NCBI RefSeq assembly: GCF_001592945.1
Contig: NZ_LRPB01000048.1
Location: forward strand, 124,001-188,000
Direction: 5' to 3'
From: Roseivirga seohaensis
GTDB lineage: Bacteria > Bacteroidota > Bacteroidia > Cytophagales > Cyclobacteriaceae
Length of the DNA stretch: 64,000 nt
The stretch's first letter is position 1. Each line of letters begins with the position of its first letter. Below are positions 53,334 through 60,942 of this stretch, piece after piece. Position numbers and translations under genes: made by a program. Below the pieces are notes generated by a model. The model worked only from the letters and a program-made list of their open reading frames with translations, did no database searches and had not been told where the DNA came from.

Positions 53334-53825
53334 TTAAATATTTTTAATTGTTGTCATCTTTCCTAAATTAATTTGTTCCGCACTCGTAAACTTTATGTCT
53401 CTAATAGAATCCATCTTTTTCCATAAATAAGCATTGCCTTTTAAACTTTTGGTTGCTCTCATTCTTCTATTCAGTCTTTCTATTTCTTTTGTCGTAGCCT
53501 TTCTTTTTTCACCCAATTTACCATATAGTTTTATTGCAGGTGGGTTAGTAAACTTTCCTTTGAACAAAGATTTAATCCAAAACCACCGGTTGCTATTAAC
53601 GCCTAAAACACAAATGTTTGGATTGCTATCGGCATTTTTCGAAAGCTTTACCGCAAACTTTTCAAAATAGAAACCTGTTTGATTGTCATTCAAAAAAAGT
53701 GAGCCAATGGGTGTCACAGTTGGGTTATTATTGATATCAACCGATGCAATTGATACATAAAAATTAGATCTAAAACTTTTACTAAAATGTTGTCGAATAA
53801 AATCCCAATTTTTGATGATGTCCAT
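53334..53825 (-). CDS. Pyridoxamine 5'-phosphate oxidase-like flavin-binding protein
   Basis: A 163-residue split-barrel protein of the PNPOx-like superfamily. It has NFYVSIASVDINNNPTVTPIGSLFLNDNQTGFYFEKF near the start (the FMN-binding beta-strands), then NICVLGVNSNRWFWIKSLFKGKF and AIKLYGKLGEKRKAT. Members reduce diverse compounds or bind haem/F420. The ATG at 53825 is preferred to a TTG at 53831 that starts two codons earlier. It lies nine bases after a 51-residue gene in a compact operon. Confidence 0.8.
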   Translation of the reverse strand: MDIIKNWDFIRQHFSKSFRSNFYVSIASVDINNNPTVTPIGSLFLNDNQTGFYFEKFAVKLSKNADSNPNICVLGVNSNRWFWIKSLFKGKFTNPPAIKLYGKLGEKRKATTKEIERLNRRMRATKSLKGNAYLWKKMDSIRDIKFTSAEQINLGKMTTIKNI

Positions 53826-53834
53826 TTTCAATTT

Positions 53835-53990
53835 TTATTTACGCTTTATATAGAGTACTGTTATAAGGGTAGGAAATAGTAAGCCCTTTAGAGGTTTTAA
53901 CCCAGAAAGTATAGAGTGAACTAACGGGTTTGTAGATTCATTTACTAACCAAAATTGAGATATCACAAGCAGCACTATACCTAACCACAT
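53835..53990 (-). CDS. Short hydrophobic protein, 51 residues, unknown
   Basis: An open frame from ATG (53990) to TAA, with six bases after the previous gene's stop and nine before the next gene's ATG. It fills the only gap in an otherwise tight operon. The product begins MWLGIVLLVISQFWLV and ends FPTLITVLYIKRK, so it has two hydrophobic segments and a basic tail. I do not recognise it. The fit to the gap supports it as real. Confidence 0.6.
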   Translation of the reverse strand: MWLGIVLLVISQFWLVNESTNPLVHSILSGLKPLKGLLFPTLITVLYIKRK

Positions 53991-53995
53991 ACTTA

Positions 53996-54241
53996 TTATT
54001 CCATTTTTTTACTTTTTACAATTAAAATCAAGCTTATAAGTATAATGACTCTAAATACACTTTGAGCAATAACTGCTATTTTTGCATTAAATACTGAAGA
54101 AAAAGAATTTATAAAACTTTCAGAATTCATAAAGTCTTCTCCAAAATGAATGATATATAGTTTAAAAGAATGATATGAAAAGAGAAAGGTGATCAATACA
54201 TATATTATGATTGATAGAATAGAATGTTTTCTTGTATTCAT
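53996..54241 (-). CDS. Small two-helix membrane protein, unknown
   Basis: An 81-residue protein with a helix at residues 9-28 and another at about 57-76; between them is a polar, Phe/Ser-rich part (FGEDFMNSESFINSF). It lies 15 bases after the TetR regulator and six before the 51-residue protein. No known family is apparent. Such two-helix proteins with TetR regulators often concern efflux or membrane stress, but nothing here proves that. Confidence 0.65.
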   Translation of the reverse strand: MNTRKHSILSIIIYVLITFLFSYHSFKLYIIHFGEDFMNSESFINSFSSVFNAKIAVIAQSVFRVIILISLILIVKSKKME

Positions 54242-54256
54242 GTTTTTTAGTATATA

Positions 54257-54805
54257 TTAAAACTCAATAAAGGTTTTAATAAGTTTTATTGCATCCTTAA
54301 TATCTTCACCTTTTTTAGATGTTTTGTTTATCTCGTACCACCCAAGGTAAAAGAGATATAAAATTTCTGCTTTTTGAATTGCTACTTCCCTTGAGTATCC
54401 TAATTTCTGAATTAATAGCGCCCCATACTCAACTCTTGTTTTTTTGAGTTCTTTTAAAAGTCGATTTAGTTTAGTATTTGTCTCGGCTTCTTTTCTTAAA
54501 AAAAACATTAAATCTTTTCTAGATTTATCTTTAAATCCCAAAATTAAAAACCGCTCAAACCGCAACCTTGGTTCTCTTATTCCATCAACTTCCGTTATAA
54601 TAGGTTCCATACTTTCATTATACCAATACTGAATCATCTCATTTAGAAAGTTCTTTTTGGATTGAAAATGATGGTAAAAACTGGATTTGTTGCAATCCAG
54701 TTTTTTTGCCATCTGCTCTACATTTATCCCCTGTTTTCCCAATGTAGAAAAGTATTCTATTCCTAATTTTAACCACTTCCTTTTATCTACTTTTAGTGCT
54801 GGCAT
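54257..54805 (-). CDS. TetR/AcrR family transcriptional regulator
   Basis: A 182-residue TetR regulator. The N-terminal helix-turn-helix domain (KRKWLKLGIEYFSTLGKQGINVEQMAKKLDCNKSSFYHHFQSKKNFL) is clear; the C-terminal ligand-binding domain is unspecific. The ATG at 54805 directly abuts an operator palindrome (54809-54828), so autoregulation is very likely. It is the first gene of a minus-strand row of small membrane proteins and a flavin-binding protein. The ligand is not known. Confidence 0.87.
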   Translation of the reverse strand: MPALKVDKRKWLKLGIEYFSTLGKQGINVEQMAKKLDCNKSSFYHHFQSKKNFLNEMIQYWYNESMEPIITEVDGIREPRLRFERFLILGFKDKSRKDLMFFLRKEAETNTKLNRLLKELKKTRVEYGALLIQKLGYSREVAIQKAEILYLFYLGWYEINKTSKKGEDIKDAIKLIKTFIEF

Positions 54806-54808
54806 CAC

Positions 54809-54864
54809 ATTAAACGTTTTCGTTTAATGCAAATATATAAAATTATTAAACGTAATCGTTTAAT
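54809..54864 (-). promoter_or_regulatory. Two TetR operators in tandem
   Basis: ATTAAACG-N4-CGTTTAAT occurs at 54809-54828 and again at 54845-54864, with 36 bases between centres and identical arms. The first stands three bases before the TetR ATG. This is the arrangement of a self-repressing TetR operon. Confidence 0.85.
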
Positions 54865-55097
54865 GTTGTGTATTTTTGAAATCCCATCTATTTACTTAAA
54901 AAGCATATGGATGAACAACTGTCTTTAAGAGCTTTCTTGTTTTATTAAGCCATTAATAAGAATCAAAATGATATTTTATAACTGATATTTGGGACTATCA
55001 ATGCTTCTCTATATTCATCAACCTTATTGGTTTTAATATTGTACCGCCTCATTCTATATAGCATTTCTTAAATCCCTTGCCAACCTATTAAAACAAG
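54865..55097. other. Intergenic region with a possible gene fragment
   Basis: On the minus strand an ATG at 55064 opens a 33-codon frame ending at 54963, beginning MLYRMRRYNIKTNK and continuing like the start of an ABM or NIPSNAP-type monooxygenase, then breaking off. It may be the remnant of a gene once controlled together with tetR, or chance. Nothing else is seen here. Confidence 0.25.
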
Positions 55098-55130
55098 AAA
55101 GGCCTGTGAAGAATGTTCCACAGGCCTTTT
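55098..55130 (-). terminator. Terminator of the VPS10/BNR gene
   Basis: AAAGGCCTGTG and CACAGGCCTTT form an 11-base-pair stem (55098-55108 / 55119-55129). On the minus strand the stem runs into CTTGTTTT. It lies 52 bases past the stop codon at 55182. Confidence 0.8.
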
Positions 55131-55181
55131 GACTATATAAAAGCTTTCACCCTAAATAAGATACAGTTTTATAAACGATTC

Positions 55182-58100
55182 TTATTCTCCACCAATTGGA
55201 GAGAAATCTACTGTTTTAACAGCTGCCAAATATGCATTCCAGTTTGCAGCATACCAAGCATCCATTTTAGATTGTAATGATTTGAATTCACTATTGAAAT
55301 CAGCCAAATCTTTACGATCTGCAGCGCCAGGAGCATCAAACGAACCAGAAATTGTACGAGACAAACCACTTACTTTTGAGCTTAAAGGAACAATATCAGA
55401 GTCACTTCCTCCTCCAAAACGGAAACCACCTCCACTACCAACAGCATCAGAAAGTTCTTTCATTTCCTTCTTCACTTCTTCACTTTTGGTTCTCAAAGCA
55501 TTTACTTCTGGGCCACGCTTACCTTTCAAAGCTTCTATCACTTTATCTACAGAAGCCATATCGGTAGTAATTTTAGAGGCTAAGGCCGAAACATCTGCTG
55601 AAAGCACATTTACTTCTCTGAGCAAGTCTCTTCTAGCAATTAAGTTATTGATATCATAAGTATCGCGAGGATCCATTTGGAATTCAATTTTACCTTCGTC
55701 TGATTGATTACCAATGGTTACTTTGAAGGTATATTTACCTGGCAAAGCAGGAGCCCCACCCCTTCTAAAGAAAGAAGCAAATTGAGCTGGAACACCCGCA
55801 GGCAATTCTGGCTGTACAGTATTCTCAGGAGGATCTTCATCATACCTCCAAGAAACACTATTTAAACCTTCACTAATTGGAGAACTCAATGTTCTCACCA
55901 AGTTTCCACTCAAATCAAAGATTTCAATCTTGGCTTGAGGACCTCTTTGGGAACTTCCCCCTCCAGCTCCACCTCGGCCTCCACGGCCTCCGCCACCACC
56001 TTGACCACCAGCAGGTCTTCCTTGTGCTTGAGATGCAGTCGCACCAGCGCCTCTTCCTCCGCCAGCAGGCGCTTCAGGTTTTTTAGCAAAAAATTTGATT
56101 ATTGCCGAACCAGACTGCCTGTTTTCTCCTTCGAAAGTTGCATTACCTGGGTTAGCCGGCCCACTCGCTGCTCTTGTGCTCACCATATAGGATGTAACGG
56201 CATCAATCGCAGTTACATCAGACTCTGTTATCGCTTTTTGACCTTTTGCTGCCAAAACACGTAGTGGGTTAATATCGTCAAGCACATAAATAGCTCTACC
56301 GAAAGTACCAATCACTAAATCACTCTCACGCTCTTGAATCACCAAATCCATTGTTGAAACACTCGGATAGCCGTTTTCAAACTTAGTCCAAGTTTTTGCT
56401 TCATCGATACTGATGTATAGTCCATGCTCAGTACCTAAAAACATCAATTTCGGCTCTACCGGATCTTGGATGAACGAAAGTGCATATCCGAAAACATCAT
56501 TTTCGTTTACAATTGATGTCCATGTTTTTCCATAATCTTTAGTTCTCATCAAATATGGTTTGAAATCGAACCTTCTGTAATTATTAATTACAGCAACGGC
56601 CTCTCCTTTGTTATATCGAGAAGCTTTGATTTGGTTCACCCATGATCCTTCAGGAACACCTTTAAGGTTTTTGGACACGTTTGTCCAAGTGGCGCCTCCA
56701 TCTTTTGTAACATGAATGTAACCATCATCTGATCCAGCCCAAAGCACTCCTTTTTCCAAAGCACTTGGTTCAATTACTAAAAGCGTAGTATGGTTTTCCG
56801 CTCCCGTTGCATCAATGGTTAACCCACCACTCTTATCTTGATTTTGTTTAGTGGTATCGTTGGTTGTTAAGTCTGGAGAAATAATTGTCCAGCTATCACC
56901 TTTATTTGTACTCTTATGTACAAACTGGCTTCCAAAATAAATAGTGCTATTATCAAATGGATCTTGCGCCATGGCTGAGTTCCAGTTGAAACGTAACTTT
57001 ACTTTAGGGTCATCGCTTGTAGGCTTAATCCTTTTGCTGCTTCCAGTGAGTTTATCGTATCTACTAACATTACCTTGTTGCGACTGAGAATAACCATAAC
57101 GTGAATCGTCAGGATCGGCCATTACATCAAAACCATCGCCACCACCAATGGTGAAGAAGTAATCGTTTCTAATTCCATCGCTTTTCCAGGTATAGGCAGG
57201 CCCTGTATATGTTCCGTTATCTTGTAAACCTCCATATACATTGTAAGGCATTTCGTTATCTACATTAATATGATAGAACTGACCTAATGGTAAATTCTCT
57301 ACAAACTGCCATTTCTTACCCATATCGCGCGTAATGGCCATGCCACCATCATTACCTAAAATCATATATTTAGGATCGTCTGGATGTATGTATAAAGCAT
57401 GATTATCTACGTGAATAAGGTTTCTAGGAATAATATTCTGGAATGACTTACCGCCATCTTCACTTCTGTGGACATTAGTGAAAATACTATATACTCTGTT
57501 TTCATTTTTAGGGTCTACGTAGATATCAAAATAGTAGAAAGGTCGGTTTCCGATGTCGTTACCATTGTTGATCATCTCCCATTTAAAACCACCATCATCT
57601 GAACGATAAAGCGCGTTTTCTTTGGCTTCGATAAGTGCATAAACCCTGTTCGGATTGTTTGTAGCAAACGCTAAGCCCATACGGCCCAAATCTCCTTCAG
57701 GAATACCGTTGTCTTTGGCCGACTGTTTTGTCCAGTTTTTACCGCCATCTACGGTCATATATAAGCCTGAGCTTGGCCCGCCAGAAGTAAAGAACCAAGG
57801 TTCTCTTCTGTGTTGCCACATGTTTACCAGAATCTTATTTGGGTTAGAAGGATCCATCACCATGTCGCCCACTCCTGTTTTTTCATCTACATAGAGAATG
57901 TGATTCCAAGTCTCTCCTCCATCAGTAGTTTTATAAACACCTCTTTCTTTATGGTCGCCCCACGGAGAACCAATGGCACCTATATATACAGTGTTCGGAT
58001 CATTCGGATCGATGATAATACGGTGAACGTTTCTGGTTTTTTCAAGCCCCATTAATTTCCAAGTTTTACCAGCATCTAAACTGCGGTAAACTCCATAACC

Positions 58101-58463
58101 ACCTGTTAAACTGTTTCTAGGATTCCCCTCTCCTGTTCCTACCCAAACAATATTTGGGTTTTTTTGAGAAACGGCAACGGCTCCTATAGAGAGCGCTAAT
58201 TCATTATCAAAAATAGGCTCCCAAGCAATACCCCCACTTTCAGATTTCCAGAGGCCACCAGAGGCAGAGCCGGCATAAATAATTTCTGGACTGCTATTTA
58301 CTACATCAATGGAGGTAACCCTGCCACTCATGTTGGCCGGACCAATACTTCTTGGTTTCATTGCTTCTAGCTTACTGAAGTCAATTTTCTGTCCAAAAGA
58401 CAGTGTACTGATCAGTAAAGCGCAAATCACGAGCATTCCAGTTCGGAAACTCGTGACATTCAT
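55182..58463 (-). CDS. Exported VPS10/BNR-repeat beta-propeller protein
   Basis: A 1093-residue exported protein. From the ATG at 58463 there is a signal peptide (LVICALLISTLSFGQ). The first 700 residues hold repeated BNR/Asp-box and sortilin-like (VPS10) motifs, e.g. SESGGIAWEP, SLDAGKTWKL, TTDGGETWNH, SDDGGFKWEM and TKDGGATWTN. A Gly/Arg-rich linker (encoded at about 55944-56072) joins the propeller to a C-terminal region with a FlgD-like Ig fold (IFDLSGNLVRTL) and a helical tail. Such proteins are often labelled glycosyl hydrolase, but I see no proven catalytic residues. A function in protein or glycan binding is inference. Confidence 0.82.
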   Translation of the reverse strand: MNVTSFRTGMLVICALLISTLSFGQKIDFSKLEAMKPRSIGPANMSGRVTSIDVVNSSPEIIYAGSASGGLWKSESGGIAWEPIFDNELALSIGAVAVSQKNPNIVWVGTGEGNPRNSLTGGYGVYRSLDAGKTWKLMGLEKTRNVHRIIIDPNDPNTVYIGAIGSPWGDHKERGVYKTTDGGETWNHILYVDEKTGVGDMVMDPSNPNKILVNMWQHRREPWFFTSGGPSSGLYMTVDGGKNWTKQSAKDNGIPEGDLGRMGLAFATNNPNRVYALIEAKENALYRSDDGGFKWEMINNGNDIGNRPFYYFDIYVDPKNENRVYSIFTNVHRSEDGGKSFQNIIPRNLIHVDNHALYIHPDDPKYMILGNDGGMAITRDMGKKWQFVENLPLGQFYHINVDNEMPYNVYGGLQDNGTYTGPAYTWKSDGIRNDYFFTIGGGDGFDVMADPDDSRYGYSQSQQGNVSRYDKLTGSSKRIKPTSDDPKVKLRFNWNSAMAQDPFDNSTIYFGSQFVHKSTNKGDSWTIISPDLTTNDTTKQNQDKSGGLTIDATGAENHTTLLVIEPSALEKGVLWAGSDDGYIHVTKDGGATWTNVSKNLKGVPEGSWVNQIKASRYNKGEAVAVINNYRRFDFKPYLMRTKDYGKTWTSIVNENDVFGYALSFIQDPVEPKLMFLGTEHGLYISIDEAKTWTKFENGYPSVSTMDLVIQERESDLVIGTFGRAIYVLDDINPLRVLAAKGQKAITESDVTAIDAVTSYMVSTRAASGPANPGNATFEGENRQSGSAIIKFFAKKPEAPAGGGRGAGATASQAQGRPAGGQGGGGGRGGRGGAGGGSSQRGPQAKIEIFDLSGNLVRTLSSPISEGLNSVSWRYDEDPPENTVQPELPAGVPAQFASFFRRGGAPALPGKYTFKVTIGNQSDEGKIEFQMDPRDTYDINNLIARRDLLREVNVLSADVSALASKITTDMASVDKVIEALKGKRGPEVNALRTKSEEVKKEMKELSDAVGSGGGFRFGGGSDSDIVPLSSKVSGLSRTISGSFDAPGAADRKDLADFNSEFKSLQSKMDAWYAANWNAYLAAVKTVDFSPIGGE

Positions 58464-58602
58464 ACATTTTGGTTGATACATAGTTTAGTTGTGTTGATTT
58501 TCGATTTAGATAGCAAGTAGTGGCTATCGTTTAATGAATTGACTCAATTTTAATGAGTTATAAAAATGGATTTACATTGATGGTATTTTTTCTAAAATAC
58601 GC

Positions 58603-58634
58603 TTGGTGAAGTCTGATCTAATCACCTATATTTG
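58603..58634 (+). promoter_or_regulatory. Promoter before tRNA-Ser
   Basis: TTG (58603-58605) and TATATTTG (58627-58634) with a spacer of 21 bases. The surrounding CCTATATTTGCACTC is identical to that before tRNA-Pro. The tRNA starts 40 bases downstream. Confidence 0.65.
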
Positions 58635-58674
58635 CACTCCTCTTAAACGAGGGCAATATATCAGCTAAATACAC

Positions 58675-58762
<88 letters not shown>

Positions 58763-58796
58763 AAAAGGCCTTAGAAACAATTCTAAGGCCTTTTTT
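58763..58796 (+). terminator. Terminator after tRNA-Ser
   Basis: AAAAGGCCTTAGAA pairs with TTCTAAGGCCTTTT around the loop ACAA, ending in a six-T run. Typical Rho-independent form. Confidence 0.9.
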
Positions 58797-58925
58797 ATGC
58801 TTTTGTCACAGCACTTGTCACATGTAACCAAAATCAGGCATCCTCATTTGCTAGTAGCATTAACTATCTTTACTATTCTTAGCTTAAAACAATAAGCGAT
58901 CTTATATACTTGAAAAACCTACTTT

Positions 58926-59471
58926 ATGAAAAATAAATTTAACCCTTGGCATGATGTTTCACCTGGTGATAACCTACCAGATATTGTAAACGGCATTATT
59001 GAAATTCCGAAAGGCACAAGGGCCAAATACGAGCTAGACAAAGACAGTGGGCTTTTAATCCTCGATAGAGTATTGTACTCTTCGGTTTATTATCCAGCGA
59101 ATTACGGCTTTATTCCTCAGAGTTATTGTGAAGATAGAGACCCATTAGATATTCTGATTCTGTCACAAATCGACATTGTACCCATGTGTATTGTTCCGGC
59201 CAAAGTTATTGGCGTAATGCGTATGCTCGACAACGGTGAAGCAGATGATAAAATCATTGCAGTAGCTGCAGGCGACCCGAGCATTAGCCATATCAACGAT
59301 ATCTCTGAACTTCCTTCGCATTTCATTTCAGAAATGAGGAATTTCTTTGAAGACTATAAAAAGCTAGAGAATAAAACTGTGGTGGTAGAAGAATTTCTGA
59401 ACAAAGAAACTGCTATTGAAATTCTTAAAGAGAGTTTTGAAATGTATAACGAGAAGTTCAATAAAGCCTAA
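58926..59471 (+). CDS. ppa: Inorganic pyrophosphatase (family I)
   Basis: A 181-residue soluble enzyme that hydrolyses pyrophosphate to two phosphates, pulling biosynthetic reactions. Key residues are visible: [39 protein letters not shown] (the Asp-rich Mg site signature DxDPLD in the form EDRDPLD), and [12 protein letters not shown]. Length and motif order match the bacterial hexameric enzymes. A -7-like TATACTTG lies at 58905-58912. It is convergent with the metallophosphoesterase gene, with a hairpin between. Confidence 0.94.
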   Translation: MKNKFNPWHDVSPGDNLPDIVNGIIEIPKGTRAKYELDKDSGLLILDRVLYSSVYYPANYGFIPQSYCEDRDPLDILILSQIDIVPMCIVPAKVIGVMRMLDNGEADDKIIAVAAGDPSISHINDISELPSHFISEMRNFFEDYKKLENKTVVVEEFLNKETAIEILKESFEMYNEKFNKA

Positions 59472-59496
59472 ATTCTCCCCTGAGAAAATGAATATA

Positions 59497-59521
59497 GAGT
59501 GGGGCTTCAAAAGCCCTACTC
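59497..59521. terminator. Hairpin between ppa and the metallophosphoesterase gene
   Basis: GAGTGGGGCTT (59497-59507) pairs with AAGCCCTACTC (59511-59521) with one G-T pair and a very short loop. It may terminate both convergent genes; T-runs on either side are weak. Confidence 0.6.
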
Positions 59522-60769
59522 TTAAACCGGCCTATTCGTCAATTCAAAAATGGTGATTTCAGGAAGAATTCCGATTCGGCCAGGGAAGCCTAAGAAACCA
59601 AAGCCTCGGTTTACATAGAGGTGATGATTTCCTTCGGTATATAAATCAGCCCATTGAGGGTACATCCATTGCGAAGGGCTCCATCTAAAATTACCAACCT
59701 CAACACCAAGCTGCATACCGTGGGTGTGCCCTGCAAACATCAAATCAATGTCGTTATACTTTGGCCTTACTTGTGCATCCCAATGACTTGGATCGTGTGA
59801 AAGCAATATTTTTACATCGCCTTCTGAATTTTTATGCGCAAGGTCTAAGTCGCCATATTTGGCAAAACGACCAGCACCCCAGTTCTCTACGCCTATTAAG
59901 GAGATTTGATCCCCTCCTACTTTCAGCGATTTATTTTCATTCATCATGAGATTCCAGCCCATTTTTTCATGCGCCAAAATCATGTCTTGCAGGTTTTTTT
60001 GCTTTGCCTGAGCTGAAGTCCATTGCATATAATCTCCGTAATCATGATTTCCTAAAGTAGAGTACACTCCTAAATCGGCTTTTACTTTAGAGAAAATATC
60101 GAAGTATTCATTCAGTTCTTTGGTTTGGTTGTTCACCAAGTCGCCCGTAAAAAACACTACATCGGGCTTTTCGACCATCAGTAAATTAACTCCCCCTTCA
60201 ACTGCTTTTTTATCGAAGAAACTTCCGCTATGGATATCAGAAAGTTGCGCCATTTTAATACCATTGAAACCGCTCGGAAGGTTTGGAAGGTATAATTTTC
60301 TTCTTCTTATTCTATAATCATAGGCACCTGACACAATGCCAAAACTCATGGTCACAATTGGCAAAGTAGCTGCCGCAACGGCAGTTTTAGCAAGAAACTC
60401 AGACCTAGATATTTTTTTACCTGCTGCTATCTTCTTTTCCTTTCTGCGCTTCTTGCCTGCAAAGAAAAGCGCAATTGCTCTCCTAATATCATCTATAAAA
60501 ACGAAGACCAACCCAATGAGCTTGGCAGTATAAGACATAAAAATTATGGAGATAATGAAGCTAAAAGGTACTGTTCCGGCTTGCGAAAGAAAAAGATAAA
60601 ACACCAAGGCCATCATTGCTACGGCTTGTAAGAGGTAAATTCTCTTGAGCCATTTAGCGCGATTGGCCTTTACATTCTTGAGAAGGGTCTTTGTTGCCTG
60701 ATAAGCATATATCTCTATCCAAGCTAAAAACAGAATTATTAGAATAAAAGAAAAGACACTAAACTTCAT
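59522..60769 (-). CDS. Membrane-anchored calcineurin-like metallophosphoesterase
   Basis: A 415-residue protein. The N-terminal part has four helices (residues 4-22, 43-62, 68-90 and 130-150) with a basic segment (GKKRRKEKKIAAGKKISRSEFLAK) that resembles a Tat-like signal. The catalytic domain holds the binuclear metal motifs: QLSDIHSGSFF, FTGDLVNNQ, GNHDYGDY, LLSHDP and AGHTHGMQ. This is the YkuE/UDP-diacylglucosamine hydrolase-like group; YkuE-like members cleave phosphodiesters at the cell surface. The substrate is not known. It stands alone. Confidence 0.87.
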   Translation of the reverse strand: MKFSVFSFILIILFLAWIEIYAYQATKTLLKNVKANRAKWLKRIYLLQAVAMMALVFYLFLSQAGTVPFSFIISIIFMSYTAKLIGLVFVFIDDIRRAIALFFAGKKRRKEKKIAAGKKISRSEFLAKTAVAAATLPIVTMSFGIVSGAYDYRIRRRKLYLPNLPSGFNGIKMAQLSDIHSGSFFDKKAVEGGVNLLMVEKPDVVFFTGDLVNNQTKELNEYFDIFSKVKADLGVYSTLGNHDYGDYMQWTSAQAKQKNLQDMILAHEKMGWNLMMNENKSLKVGGDQISLIGVENWGAGRFAKYGDLDLAHKNSEGDVKILLSHDPSHWDAQVRPKYNDIDLMFAGHTHGMQLGVEVGNFRWSPSQWMYPQWADLYTEGNHHLYVNRGFGFLGFPGRIGILPEITIFELTNRPV

Positions 60770-60802
60770 ACATTTTGCTAACTGTTTGAAATCAATTTGA
60801 GT

Positions 60803-60837
60803 TCAAAAAAAGAGCTCTCGGGAACCACCCCGAGAGC
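60803..60837 (-). terminator. Terminator of the RND pump gene
   Basis: On the minus strand GCTCTCGGG and CCCGAGAGC (60829-60837 / 60814-60822) form a nine-base-pair GC-rich stem with a six-base loop, followed by TTTTTTT after CTC. It lies downstream of the RND gene and is a strong intrinsic terminator. Confidence 0.92.
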
Positions 60838-60942
60838 CACCAAATCAACCTTAACTATGATGGTGCCTGAGAAACAGACACCTAAATCACCACATAGTAT
60901 TTTAAACAAACATCAAGCCAAAGCTCTGTTTGTGTATTTTAT

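Noticed and set aside
55282-55659. A 125-codon frame antisense to the VPS10/BNR gene
   Set aside because: Ser/Pro/Leu-rich sequence typical of the complement of a Gly/Ser/Glu-rich coding region.
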